Shown in pieces: positions 24,456-33,486 of a DNA stretch of 64,000 nt (position 1 is its first letter; every line of letters starts with the position of its first letter). Under the pieces are notes generated by a model that did no database searches, was not told the DNA's origin, and saw only the letters and a list, made by a program, of their open reading frames with translations. The translations under genes were made by a program, and so were the position numbers. The DNA comes from Rhizorhabdus dicambivorans (GTDB lineage Bacteria > Pseudomonadota > Alphaproteobacteria > Sphingomonadales > Sphingomonadaceae), in the NCBI RefSeq assembly GCF_002355275.1, contig NZ_CP023449.1:3822001-3886000 (forward strand), read 5' to 3'.

Positions 24456-26968
24456 CCAGCTATCAATCGGGCATGACGCTGGCGCGGCTGCGCCGCAGCG
24501 TCGAGCGCGACAGCTATTCCGATTTTCTTCCGCTCGCCGCCTGGGTCGAGGAAGAACAGGCCTTCCTCACCATCGACGATGGCTGGGGCTATAGCTGGGA
24601 GCTGATCCCCTCCCCCTACATGTTCGCCCATGTCCATGAGGCGCTGCTGGGGCTGCTCAACGTCAATTTTCCCGAAGGCACGATCCTCCAGCTCCAGAGT
24701 TTCGCCGACCCGCTGATCGACGATGCGCTCGACGCCTTTCTCGACCTCAAGACACGGCCCGATCCGCTCATCCAGGCCTCGGCCCGGCGCACCTTCGACT
24801 ATCTGCGCGCCGGCACCATGGGCTTGAAGGCCCTGCATGGCATCCCGATCCGCGATTTCCGCGCATTCCTGTCGGTCAAGACGCGCGCGCCGATGGACAG
24901 CGACCTGCGCCGCCAGATCGAGGAGCAGCTCGCCAAGCTCGGCATCCGCCCGATGGCGCCGAGCGAGATCATCTCGCTCTACCGGCGCATTTTCAACGGC
25001 GTTCATGCGCCCGCGCCCGGCGTCTTCACCCAGACCGCCGACGTGCCGCTGCGCCGCCAGATCATCGATGCCGGGCCGGCGCTCCGCTTCGACGGGCCGG
25101 AAGTATATCTGGGCAACCAGGTGGCGCGCTGTCTGACGCCCAAGTCGCCGCCGCGGCGGATCACCGCCGAACGTGCCAATCGTCTCACCGGCGGCATGCG
25201 CGGGTCGTCCGAGGACAGCGACCAGATCGGCGGGCCGTTCCTCTATACGCTCAATGTCCTCTTCGATCACTCGGCCTTCGAGATCCACAAGCGCGCGCAG
25301 ATTCTCTCGGCGCAGAAGGCGGCGGGGTCCTTCGCGGTCGAGGTCGGCAAGCAGATCGAAGAGATCGGGTGGATCCTGGACGAGGCCGGAAACACCCGGT
25401 TCGTCTCGGTAATCCCCACCAAGTGGGTGTTCGGCCGCGACCGCCATCAGGCCCGCGAGATGGCGGCGCGCGCCAAGCGGCTGTGGGAGAGCGAACCGCT
25501 GCCGTGGATGGTCCAGGAGGAATCCTACCTCAACCCGATCCTGCTGGCCGCGAGCCTGCCCTTCGGCCTGTACCCCGAGCGACGCACGATCGGTATGCTG
25601 CAGCGCGATTTCCGCGTGCCGGTGCGCGCGGGCGTGCTGATGTCGCCGATCCAAACCGATTTCCGGGGCGGCGGGCGGCCGGCGCTGCTCTACACGGGCC
25701 GCAAGGGGCAGCTCATCACGCTCGACCTCTTCGATCCGCGTATCAACAACTACAACTTCATCGTCTCGGCGGAATCGGGCGCGGGCAAGAGCTTCCTGCT
25801 CAATAACCTGTGCCAGCAGTATTTCGCGCAGAACGCGCTCATCCGCATCATCGACATCGGCGGCAGCTACAAGAAGCTCTGCACGCTCTGCTCGGGCCGT
25901 TACATCGATCTGGGCGAAGAGCATCTCGTCCTCAATCCGTTCGACCTGGGGCTCGCTCTCGACGGCGACGATCGAGAGTCCGCGATCTCGATGGCGGTGT
26001 CGATCGTCGCGGAGATGGCCAACGCCGGGACGCGCAAGGGCGTCACCACGTCCGAATGGAACCTGCTCAAGTCCGCCGTGCAATGGGCGATCGAGAGCGG
26101 CCGCGCGGAAGCCGGGATCGATGCGGTGCGCGAATGGCTCGGCTCCTATCCGGCCAACACCGTCTCCGATCTCGACCGGGTCGACCACCTCGTGCCCACG
26201 GCGCGCGAATTGGCCTTCAACCTGCGTGATTTCGGGTCGGACGGAGCCTACGGCCATTATTTCAACGGTCCCAGCACGTTCGACATCTCGAACGATGAAT
26301 TCGTGGTGCTCGAACTCGAGCGCCTGAAGGCCATGCCTGACCTGTTCAACGTGGTCGTCATGGTGGTGATCAACGCGGTAACGCAGGAACTCTACCTGTC
26401 CGCCCGTGATCGCCCCCGCTTCGTGCTGTGCGATGAAGCCGCGCAGTTCATGACCCGCGAAGAGGGCCAGGACCTGTCGCGCCTCGCCGAGGCGATCAGC
26501 CAGGGCTATCGCCGCGCCCGAAAATATCGCGGCAGCTTCGGCATCATTCTCCAGAGCATGAACGATCTGCTGCTGTTCGGCGGCACGGGACAGGTGATCC
26601 TGGAAAATGCCGCGACGCGCTTCCTCCTGCAGGGATCGACCTATGACAAGGCGGTCGAAAACAAGATCCTCGACTATTCGGGTTTCGTCCTCGACCTCCT
26701 GAAATCGGTCCGCAACAACAAACCGAACTATTCGGAAGTCTTCATCGACAGCCCGCTTGGCCTCGGCATCGCCCGGCTCGTCGTCGATCCGTTCAGCTAC
26801 TGGATCAACACCTCCGCGCCCGAAGACGTGGCCGCGTTCGAGGCGCTGGTCCGCGCCGGACGCTCGCCGCTCGAAGCGGTGTGCGATCTCGCCGGCGTCG
26901 ATCCCGCCGGGATAATCGGCACGTCCTTCGATGACGCAGCGCCGCTGAAGCGGAGCGCGCTGTCATGA
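24452..26968 (+). CDS. traC: Type-IV secretion ATPase TraC (VirB4-like)
   Basis: An 838-residue cytoplasmic ATPase energising pilus assembly. Walker A is ESGAGKS with Lys446 and Walker B is VLCDEA with Asp661 and Glu662; LLQGSTYDKAVENKILDYSG near the C-terminus is typical of TraC. All key residues are intact. It starts at the ATGA overlap with traV and is followed by another ATGA overlap. Confidence 0.95.
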   Translation: MTSYQSGMTLARLRRSVERDSYSDFLPLAAWVEEEQAFLTIDDGWGYSWELIPSPYMFAHVHEALLGLLNVNFPEGTILQLQSFADPLIDDALDAFLDLKTRPDPLIQASARRTFDYLRAGTMGLKALHGIPIRDFRAFLSVKTRAPMDSDLRRQIEEQLAKLGIRPMAPSEIISLYRRIFNGVHAPAPGVFTQTADVPLRRQIIDAGPALRFDGPEVYLGNQVARCLTPKSPPRRITAERANRLTGGMRGSSEDSDQIGGPFLYTLNVLFDHSAFEIHKRAQILSAQKAAGSFAVEVGKQIEEIGWILDEAGNTRFVSVIPTKWVFGRDRHQAREMAARAKRLWESEPLPWMVQEESYLNPILLAASLPFGLYPERRTIGMLQRDFRVPVRAGVLMSPIQTDFRGGGRPALLYTGRKGQLITLDLFDPRINNYNFIVSAESGAGKSFLLNNLCQQYFAQNALIRIIDIGGSYKKLCTLCSGRYIDLGEEHLVLNPFDLGLALDGDDRESAISMAVSIVAEMANAGTRKGVTTSEWNLLKSAVQWAIESGRAEAGIDAVREWLGSYPANTVSDLDRVDHLVPTARELAFNLRDFGSDGAYGHYFNGPSTFDISNDEFVVLELERLKAMPDLFNVVVMVVINAVTQELYLSARDRPRFVLCDEAAQFMTREEGQDLSRLAEAISQGYRRARKYRGSFGIILQSMNDLLLFGGTGQVILENAATRFLLQGSTYDKAVENKILDYSGFVLDLLKSVRNNKPNYSEVFIDSPLGLGIARLVVDPFSYWINTSAPEDVAAFEALVRAGRSPLEAVCDLAGVDPAGIIGTSFDDAAPLKRSALS

Positions 26969-27291
26969 CGCGGCGCTCCCCCTCCCCCGACCAGTTGCCG
27001 CTCCGGCTCGTGGAGAGCCCGGATGAGGATATCGAGCGGATCATCGAGGCGCGCGTCGCCGCACGGGCGGAAGCCGACGCATTGCGCTGGCGCTTCCGCC
27101 TGGTGGTCATCGAATCCGTGATGATCGCATCGCTCGTGCTCGCGGCCGGGCTGGTGCTCGAACAGCCCGCTGGCATCGTTCTTCGCGGCGCGGCGATCGT
27201 TGGCGGCGGCTGTTTCCTGACCGGGCTCATCCTCATCGGCCTGACCGGGGCCGCGGGCCGCTTGCTCGCAAAACTCAGGAGGAAAAGATGA
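26965..27291 (+). CDS. Small membrane protein in tra operon (1 of 4)
   Basis: A 108-residue protein of unknown function: acidic N-terminus (ESPDEDIERIIEARVAARAE), two hydrophobic helices and a basic tail (LLAKLRRKR). It overlaps traC and the next gene by ATGA, so it is a real member of the operon. In F this interval (traC to traW) holds trbI, which it does not clearly resemble. Confidence 0.75.
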   Translation: MTRRSPSPDQLPLRLVESPDEDIERIIEARVAARAEADALRWRFRLVVIESVMIASLVLAAGLVLEQPAGIVLRGAAIVGGGCFLTGLILIGLTGAAGRLLAKLRRKR

Positions 27292-27701
27292 TGCTGGACA
27301 TACTCCCGCCCAGTGGCGGCAATGAGCGCCTGACCCTCGTCGTGCGCAGGCCGGACGAATCCCTTCACGACTACCTGGTCCGCTGCCAGTGGGAACTGGG
27401 CGACCGGGTCCGGTTCCTCGCGTCCGTTCGCGATGCGCAATGGACCATCCTAGAAAGCGAGCGCCAGCGCTGGCGGCGGCACGCTCTCCTGCTAACCTTC
27501 ACCGGGCCGGTCATCACCGCCCTGGCCTATGCCGCTCTTGGCTTGTGCGGGGCCGCGGACAGCGTGCTGCCAGTGCCGCTCATGGCCGGGCTGATCGCCT
27601 GTGCCGGAATTGCCGGCGCCGCGCTGGCGATCGGCATCGCCCGCATCATCGACAGCATCCCGAATTGGCTGGTCACGCGGAGGGCACGGAGATGGGCATG
27701 A
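27288..27701 (+). CDS. Small membrane protein in tra operon (2 of 4)
   Basis: A 137-residue protein with an N-terminal cytoplasmic part (RRPDESLHDYLVRCQWELGD), two hydrophobic helices and a basic end. Strong AGGAGG site before ATGATG at 27288. The soluble part resembles the corresponding part of gene 3 (ETQEAYVERLHRSNE). Function unknown; probably an inner-membrane accessory of the secretion channel. Confidence 0.75.
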   Translation: MMLDILPPSGGNERLTLVVRRPDESLHDYLVRCQWELGDRVRFLASVRDAQWTILESERQRWRRHALLLTFTGPVITALAYAALGLCGAADSVLPVPLMAGLIACAGIAGAALAIGIARIIDSIPNWLVTRRARRWA

Positions 27702-28207
27702 ACGGCAGCTTCTCCGGCTCGCCCGACCCGTCGTCGATCCGGCCGCTGATCGGCGACATGATCCGTTGGCTTGCCCGACAGATCGACGGCGGGATCGACG
27801 AAATCCCTCCTCGTCCCGGAAAACGGCCGGAGAATCTTTTGATCCGTCCAGGGATGGCCCCGCGCCTGCCGGGCGAGACGCAGGAAGCCTACGTCGAACG
27901 CCTGCATCGCTCGAATGAAGCCGTGCTCCTGATCATGACCCGTTCCGCGCTTGCCATGGAATATACGTCCGGTCGGGACGAGAGGATCGCGGCTCTGCGC
28001 TTTCGGCAGATCGTGGGCCTCGAAGCGGCGGCGGCCTCGATCATCGTCGGCCTGTTCCTGCTCGTCCCGGAAATGCCCCTGTTCATGCGGGCGGCCATTC
28101 TTGTCCTGACGCCGATCGCGCTTGTGCGGGGAGGACTTTGGTTCCTGCACCGCGCGTCGAGGATGGCAAATGCCCTCGCCCGACATGCCGAAAGGTGGGG
28201 CCGATGA
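27698..28207 (+). CDS. Small membrane protein in tra operon (3 of 4)
   Basis: A 169-residue protein beginning MNGSFSGSPDPSSIRPLIGD, then a hydrophilic stretch, two hydrophobic helices (AAAASIIVGLFLLVP and AAILVLTPIALV) and a basic tail. The N-terminus is closely matched by that of the next gene, and the central part by the gene before. ATG 27698 overlaps the previous stop; ATG 27692 is possible. Unknown function. Confidence 0.75.
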   Translation: MNGSFSGSPDPSSIRPLIGDMIRWLARQIDGGIDEIPPRPGKRPENLLIRPGMAPRLPGETQEAYVERLHRSNEAVLLIMTRSALAMEYTSGRDERIAALRFRQIVGLEAAAASIIVGLFLLVPEMPLFMRAAILVLTPIALVRGGLWFLHRASRMANALARHAERWGR

Positions 28208-28440
28208 ACGGCATCTTCTCCGGCGCGCCTTGTCCGTCATCCATTCGCCTGCTGGTCGGCACCCATCTGCTGTTGATCCTCCAGTCTTCGCTGGTGCTCT
28301 GGTCGGCCCCCGACCTCGGCGGCAGCCAGGCGCTGATCTGGCTCACGCTGTTCCTGGGCGTCACCGCGTTCATCTGCGCGGTCTGCGGCGAGAGTCGTAC
28401 GCCTGCCGTTCCCTGGAGGGAGCGCCGCCGTGGTCGATAG
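28204..28440 (+). CDS. Small membrane protein in tra operon (4 of 4)
   Basis: A 78-residue protein starting MNGIFSGAPCPSSIRLLVG, almost the same opening as gene 3 (MNG-FSG-P-PSSIR-L-G), followed directly by two hydrophobic helices and a basic tail. It looks like a paralogue of gene 3 without the middle domain. ATGA overlap with gene 3 at 28204; 11-base overlap with traW. Confidence 0.7.
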   Translation: MNGIFSGAPCPSSIRLLVGTHLLLILQSSLVLWSAPDLGGSQALIWLTLFLGVTAFICAVCGESRTPAVPWRERRRGR

Positions 28441-29095
28441 ACGTGTCCCCCAAGGCTGGCATGTCCTCGCCATCCAGTCCGCGCTCATCGCCGGGTGTCT
28501 GGCCGGCGCGCTGATCGTCGCGGGGGTGGCCCACGCCGAGACATCGACCATTGGTCGTACATGGCCGATCGCCGAGCCCGACGCGATGGCCGAGATCGAG
28601 GCGCGTGCCGCAAAGCAGCCGCCCAATATGGCCGAAAAGTTCGGGCCGCGTTCGGGCTGGAGCGCATTGAAAGGCGCGACGCTCGGTGTCGCGCGCCAGA
28701 ACCAGGTTCGCAGCGTTGTGCCGTTCTACACGCTCGATCAGGAAATCCGGCTGCCGGACGGCAAGCTGCTCTATCCTGCGGGCTTCACCTTCAACCCGCT
28801 GACCTATGTGTCGCTGCCGCAGAAGCTGGTGGTCGTGCATCCCCGCGATCTGGGCTGGGCGCTGAAGACCGCCGCGCTCACCGACTGGATCATCCTCACC
28901 GGCGGTGGGGACGCAAAGGACGATGCGCTCTCGCTTGGCGAGAAGCACGGCCGTGCCCTCTTCATTCTCGAGGAGCGCGTGAAGGAGCGGTTGGGCCTCA
29001 CCGTCGCGCCCGTGATCGTCCGGCAGGTCGGCCAGAAGCTGGAGCTGACAGAGGTGCGCGTCGATCGCGCTCCCGTACGAAAGGCCATCCCATGA
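28430..29095 (+). CDS. traW: Conjugal transfer protein TraW
   Basis: A 221-residue periplasmic protein with an N-terminal hydrophobic signal ending VAHA and the TraW features IGRTWPIAEPD, LPDGKLLYPAGFTFNPL and WIILTGGG. It takes part in F-pilus assembly with TraU and TrbC. The GTG start at 28430 overlaps the previous gene by 11 bases; the stop overlaps traU by ATGA. Confidence 0.92.
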   Translation: MVDRRVPQGWHVLAIQSALIAGCLAGALIVAGVAHAETSTIGRTWPIAEPDAMAEIEARAAKQPPNMAEKFGPRSGWSALKGATLGVARQNQVRSVVPFYTLDQEIRLPDGKLLYPAGFTFNPLTYVSLPQKLVVVHPRDLGWALKTAALTDWIILTGGGDAKDDALSLGEKHGRALFILEERVKERLGLTVAPVIVRQVGQKLELTEVRVDRAPVRKAIP

Positions 29096-30108
29096 GTCGG
29101 CTCATCTCGATGCTGCGCACCGGCGCGGCGGCCCTCGCTCTGGCGCTCGTCGCGCCCGCCACGCCTGCGCATGCCTCCAAATGCGAGGCGGGCACCGTGT
29201 TCAATCCGATCACCAAGGTGCGCTGGAACTGCATCTTCCCGATCACGATCGGGGGCGTGCGGGTGGGCTCCTACGATAAGCTCGACAAGGAACTGGACGC
29301 CCAGTCGGCCTCCAAACCGCTCTGCGCCTGCCGCAAGGGTGCGACCTTCTGGTTAGGGGTCAAGGTTTCGTTCTGGTCACCCAATCGCATGGTTGATGTC
29401 GTGACCGAGCCGGGCTGCATGATGGCGCTCGGTGTCGATCTCATGCCGACCGGTGGGAAATTGCAGGGCAGCCAGTCGTCGATCTCGGACGGCACCAACA
29501 CCCGCAAGATGTTCGCGCAGGCGCATTATTACATCTCGCCGGTCTGGAAGATGCTCGACATGTTCACGGACCTGCCGTGCATCGAGGATGATGGCTTCGA
29601 CGTCGCGATGATCACCGAGGTGCTGCCGACCTGGCAGTCGGGCACATTGGGCGCTATCATCCAGCCCGAAGGCATCCTGTTCGGCAATCCGGCGGCCGGC
29701 CTCGCCTGTATGGCCGACAGCGCCGCCGCAGCTGCTGGCAAGGTCATCGATCCCCTGTTCTGGTGCATGGGCTCCTGGGGCGCGACCTATCCGGTCGCCG
29801 GCGACATCCATTTCGGGGACAGCGTCGAGGCCTGGGCGGGTCTCGCCGCGCGCTCGACGTTCATGATGGGCAGGCTGGGCGCTCTCACGATCCACTCGGC
29901 GGACGGCTGCTCGTTCAAGCCGCAGCCGATCTGGACCAAGAGCCGCTACAAGATGCAGATCATGGAGCCGGTCAAGGGCGGCAAGTGCGTCAACATCGGC
30001 CGTCCCGGCGCGCTCTGGACATCGGGCAAGCACGCGCCGGGCAAGGACAATGCCCAATTCATGTTGTTCGAGAAGGCGATCTGCTGCGCGGGGATTTCCA
30101 CGCCATGA
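29092..30108 (+). CDS. traU: Conjugal transfer protein TraU
   Basis: A 338-residue Cys-rich periplasmic protein with signal peptide ending AHAS. TraU motifs include WNCIFPITIGGVRVGSY, FWSPNRMVDVVTEPGC and the CCAG end. TraU acts in DNA transfer and pilus assembly and needs disulfide isomerisation, consistent with dsbC upstream. ATGA overlaps on both sides. Confidence 0.94.
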   Translation: MSRLISMLRTGAAALALALVAPATPAHASKCEAGTVFNPITKVRWNCIFPITIGGVRVGSYDKLDKELDAQSASKPLCACRKGATFWLGVKVSFWSPNRMVDVVTEPGCMMALGVDLMPTGGKLQGSQSSISDGTNTRKMFAQAHYYISPVWKMLDMFTDLPCIEDDGFDVAMITEVLPTWQSGTLGAIIQPEGILFGNPAAGLACMADSAAAAAGKVIDPLFWCMGSWGATYPVAGDIHFGDSVEAWAGLAARSTFMMGRLGALTIHSADGCSFKPQPIWTKSRYKMQIMEPVKGGKCVNIGRPGALWTSGKHAPGKDNAQFMLFEKAICCAGISTP

Positions 30109-30434
30109 GCAGATCGCTTCCCCCAAACCGTGCGTCTCGCGCGGGTAGCTGCCCCGCTCGTCACGGAACGCTCCCCACCGTGAGCGGGCGCGCGGAAGGA
30201 GCGGCGGTGTGCCTTTCAACCGCCGCTCCCCCCTCGGTCAGCGCGGCCGAAAGCCCCCCGCCGGGGCCGGCAATGCCCCCTCCCGCCGTATCTCCGGTGG
30301 CGGCCGCGCTGACCATTTTTGAGGGACAGGCCGTCTTCAGGATACTCTCGCCCGGATCCAGCGCGTTCCGGGCGGGAGACGTGCTGCGCTTCGCCCATGG
30401 CTCGCGAACCACCCGCGCGAGGACGCCATGGTGA
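30105..30434 (+). CDS. Unknown small protein between traU and traN
   Basis: A 109-residue frame overlapping the traU stop by ATGA and the traN start by 7 bases. It is rich in Pro, Ala and Arg, with no clear signal peptide or membrane helix; the C-terminal part (ALTIFEGQAVFRILSPGSS) looks more protein-like. The tight overlaps argue for a gene, the composition against. No family recognised. Confidence 0.45.
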   Translation: MSRSLPPNRASRAGSCPARHGTLPTVSGRAEGAAVCLSTAAPPSVSAAESPPPGPAMPPPAVSPVAAALTIFEGQAVFRILSPGSSAFRAGDVLRFAHGSRTTRARTPW

Positions 30435-32371
30435 AGCGCGGCATCCTCCTCCTCGCGGCCAGCGCTCTGGCGCCGGCGCCGCTCTCGGCCCAGACGGTCG
30501 AGGACCGCGCCCGCGCCGCCGCCGAAGCATCCCGCGCGAAGACCTCGGACAGCGATGCGATCCAGCAGAATTATCTGACGCCGGGGCTTGCCGGACAACC
30601 GATCTCGACAGTCGACAACAGCCGGACGTTCAACCCCAATATAGCGTGCCAGAAGACGGCGACGCTGCTCGAACTGATCGCGCAGCCGGCGGCGACCGGC
30701 GATATCGGCACGCTGCGGATATCGCGCGACAAGGATCTCGACGGCACGGTCGACCAGACATTGACCCTGCCGGTGCCGGTATCGGGCATTTGCGCCAATG
30801 GCGTCGTCTCCTGTCAGCCGGGCACCTGGAACCAGTGCAAGAGCTTCAAATGGGATGTTGCGTCAGGCGGCGATCTCAAGCTCGCGCAAGTCGACCTGAC
30901 CGATCTCGCCGGTTGCTACTGCATCAACAACAGCTGCGGCAGCAACCTCGTCTGGGGCAATATGGCCTCGGTGCTGAAAGACCTGGGCGGCGGCGTCATC
31001 GGCGCGCTCACCACGGCCGATCCGCGCGTCGGCGTCGCGCAGGCGGTGATCGACGGCCCGGCCATCCGTTACACTGGCGCCCAAAGCACGGCCTGCTCGC
31101 CCAACCCCGCGCTCCCGCAGACGGCCTATCGCGCCAGTCCCGCCACGATCCAGGGCGATGCCGCGAGCGTCGCCGCATCGAACAGCATCTTCCAGGCGCT
31201 CAAGGGCTCGCCCGCCGGCGTCGGCAAGGCCGAGCAGATCCGGTCCTGCACGATCACGCGGGAGGTGTCGTTGAACGCCGTCAAGGCGGACGATGTGATC
31301 GCGCATCTCGGCGGCGCCTATGCGATCTATGCGCCCGCACCCGATCAGCTCACATTGCAGATGGGCTCGCCGCGCGACGACAGCCTGCGAGGCGGGAGCT
31401 GCCGCATCTTCGAGTTTTCCATGCGGCTGCGGATCGATGATCCCGATCGCCTCGCGCAGTTCCGGCTCTCGCACTATTTCTTCGACGACTGGCTCCAGCT
31501 TCGCATCGACGGCGAGCTCGTGCTGTCCAATCCGGCGAACTGGACCGGGACCGGCCTGCCGCCCGGCAAGTGCGAGCGGAAACGGACCTGGCATGCCTAT
31601 CCCAATCTCGACCTCAAGCCGTGGCTGACCCGCGGCGAGCATGTCATTTCCATGCGCATCGCGGTCGGCGGTGAAGGAGAGGCCTTCGCGCAGTTCGATG
31701 CAATGCTCGACCTCAGTTGCAACCCGACCGAGCGGATCGTCGACCTGTGCGCGGGCTATGCCGGCGACGTCAATTGCGCGCTTCATGACGAAAGCGTCGA
31801 TGGCGTCGAGACGTTCCGCAACGGCGTCGGCACCGGCCTTACACCCCTCCCCCAGGCACGCCTGTTCGAGAGCGGCGCCTGCTCGCTCCGTCTCGCGCGG
31901 CCATGGTTCGAGCGTCAGCGCCGTTATCGTTGTACCGTCGATACCGGATCGATGCCGGAACCTGATCTGAGCCGCGGCGCCTATATCATCGACCATTCGA
32001 CCGAGACCATGCTGGCCGACCGGACGAGGACCTCGGACGGGGGTTATGCCACCGCGTCACGGCCCTTCGCGCTGCCCGATCGCGGCTCGGTTCCGGCCTG
32101 CGAGCCGGTCTGCAAGACCCGCGCGCCCGCGCGCAATACGGCGGCTACCCTCGACGGAGTGGTCGGCACGAAACAGAATGCGCCTGTCGGGTGGGACACC
32201 TTCTACCATGCCTGCACGGCGGCAGGCGGCGGCGATGTCTGCCCTGTGGGTCCGGGCGAGGAAATCGTCTCGGCCTGCGGCTGCCTCGACGATTTTCCCG
32301 AAGCCGTCGTCATGATGCAGACCGTCCGCCTCGGTGGGGCCGACATGGTCTGCACGGGGGAAGTCCGATGA
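30428..32371 (+). CDS. traN: Cys-rich TraN-like mating-pair protein, N-terminal half
   Basis: A 647-residue exported protein (signal ending PLSAQ) with many cysteines and a central beta-rich segment (LSHYFFDDWLQLRIDGELVL) like the extracellular domain found in large TraN adhesins. The next gene carries the conserved C-terminal TraN region, so TraN appears split in two. In F, TraN stabilises mating pairs by contacting recipient outer-membrane proteins; this half would be the part deciding recipient contact. Role inferred. Confidence 0.7.
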   Translation: MVKRGILLLAASALAPAPLSAQTVEDRARAAAEASRAKTSDSDAIQQNYLTPGLAGQPISTVDNSRTFNPNIACQKTATLLELIAQPAATGDIGTLRISRDKDLDGTVDQTLTLPVPVSGICANGVVSCQPGTWNQCKSFKWDVASGGDLKLAQVDLTDLAGCYCINNSCGSNLVWGNMASVLKDLGGGVIGALTTADPRVGVAQAVIDGPAIRYTGAQSTACSPNPALPQTAYRASPATIQGDAASVAASNSIFQALKGSPAGVGKAEQIRSCTITREVSLNAVKADDVIAHLGGAYAIYAPAPDQLTLQMGSPRDDSLRGGSCRIFEFSMRLRIDDPDRLAQFRLSHYFFDDWLQLRIDGELVLSNPANWTGTGLPPGKCERKRTWHAYPNLDLKPWLTRGEHVISMRIAVGGEGEAFAQFDAMLDLSCNPTERIVDLCAGYAGDVNCALHDESVDGVETFRNGVGTGLTPLPQARLFESGACSLRLARPWFERQRRYRCTVDTGSMPEPDLSRGAYIIDHSTETMLADRTRTSDGGYATASRPFALPDRGSVPACEPVCKTRAPARNTAATLDGVVGTKQNAPVGWDTFYHACTAAGGGDVCPVGPGEEIVSACGCLDDFPEAVVMMQTVRLGGADMVCTGEVR

Positions 32372-33486
32372 TCGGGCGCCTCCTTCCCTGGCGGAAGCGC
32401 GCACAGCTGCTTGCGCTCGGCCTGTACGGCTTGCTGCTCGCGGGGCATGTCACGCCAGCGCAAGCGCAAACGCTCCCGGTCTGCGCGGTCGATCTCGATG
32501 GCAACGGCGATGCCGGTGATCCTGGCGAGGTCGCGAACTGCACGATCATGGCGGATGAAGAATGGCTCTGCCCGATCCAGCAAGTGATGTGCGTGGCCGA
32601 TGCCGAGGGCGCGTATAGCTGCCCGCTCGGCAGCCAGCACTCATGCCTGACGCCGGTCGGCGGCGGCACGCCGATGTGCTCGCCCAATGCCTGCACCGGC
32701 AGCGACGGCACCGGAATTGAGGACGATCCCATCGTCGACGATCCCGGCGCGCCTGCCGATGGCGAAGTCGATGCCGAAGGGCATTGCCTCGGCAATATCG
32801 AGATATTCGCGGGACGCGCGGTGCGCTGCCGCCCAGCGGGTCTCAAGACCACCTTCTCGAACTGCTGCAAGGACAAAGGCAAGATCGTCAAGGACGGGAT
32901 GGGCTCGTCCATCTCGTCGATCGGCACTAAGATCGCGGTGGCGAAAGGCGTCTTCACCGGCATGAAGGCCGCCTATGGCGCGTTCAAGGCGGGCGCGACC
33001 GCCGGCCAGGCCGCGAGCTCCGGCGCGAACGCGATCATCGCCGGGATCGATCCGACCTCGATCGCCATCAGTCTCGCGATCAATTTCATGATGGATTTCC
33101 TCCTGTCCGGCTGTGACCAGCAGGACATGGAAGTGGGCATGCTGCGCGGGTCGGGCATGTGCCACGAGGTCGGGACGTATTGCTCCTCGAAGATCCTCGG
33201 CATCTGCGTGCAGAAATCCAAGGGCCACTGCTGCTTCAACACCAAGCTTGGCCGCATCATCCAGGAACAGGGTCGCCCGCAGCTCAAGAGCTTCAACGGC
33301 CTTGGCTGGGGCACGCCGAAGAACCCCTATTGCCGCGGATTCACCCCCGAGGAATTCCAGGCGCTGGATTTCAGCAAGATGGACCTCTCCGAATATTATT
33401 CCGAAATCGAGGCCCGCGCCCAGGCCGACATCCAGATCGACATGAAGGACAAGATCGATGCCTATATGCAGGTCATCGGCCAATAA
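32368..33486 (+). CDS. traN: TraN-like mating-pair stabilisation protein, C-terminal half
   Basis: A 372-residue Cys-rich exported protein (signal ending PAQAQ). It includes FSNCCKDKGKIVKD, a hydrophobic central stretch and the typical TraN C-terminal motif KGHCCFNTKLGRIIQEQGR. It has its own signal peptide and starts at an ATGA overlap with the preceding TraN-like gene, so it is a separate protein rather than a frameshift product. Confidence 0.85.
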   Translation: MIGRLLPWRKRAQLLALGLYGLLLAGHVTPAQAQTLPVCAVDLDGNGDAGDPGEVANCTIMADEEWLCPIQQVMCVADAEGAYSCPLGSQHSCLTPVGGGTPMCSPNACTGSDGTGIEDDPIVDDPGAPADGEVDAEGHCLGNIEIFAGRAVRCRPAGLKTTFSNCCKDKGKIVKDGMGSSISSIGTKIAVAKGVFTGMKAAYGAFKAGATAGQAASSGANAIIAGIDPTSIAISLAINFMMDFLLSGCDQQDMEVGMLRGSGMCHEVGTYCSSKILGICVQKSKGHCCFNTKLGRIIQEQGRPQLKSFNGLGWGTPKNPYCRGFTPEEFQALDFSKMDLSEYYSEIEARAQADIQIDMKDKIDAYMQVIGQ

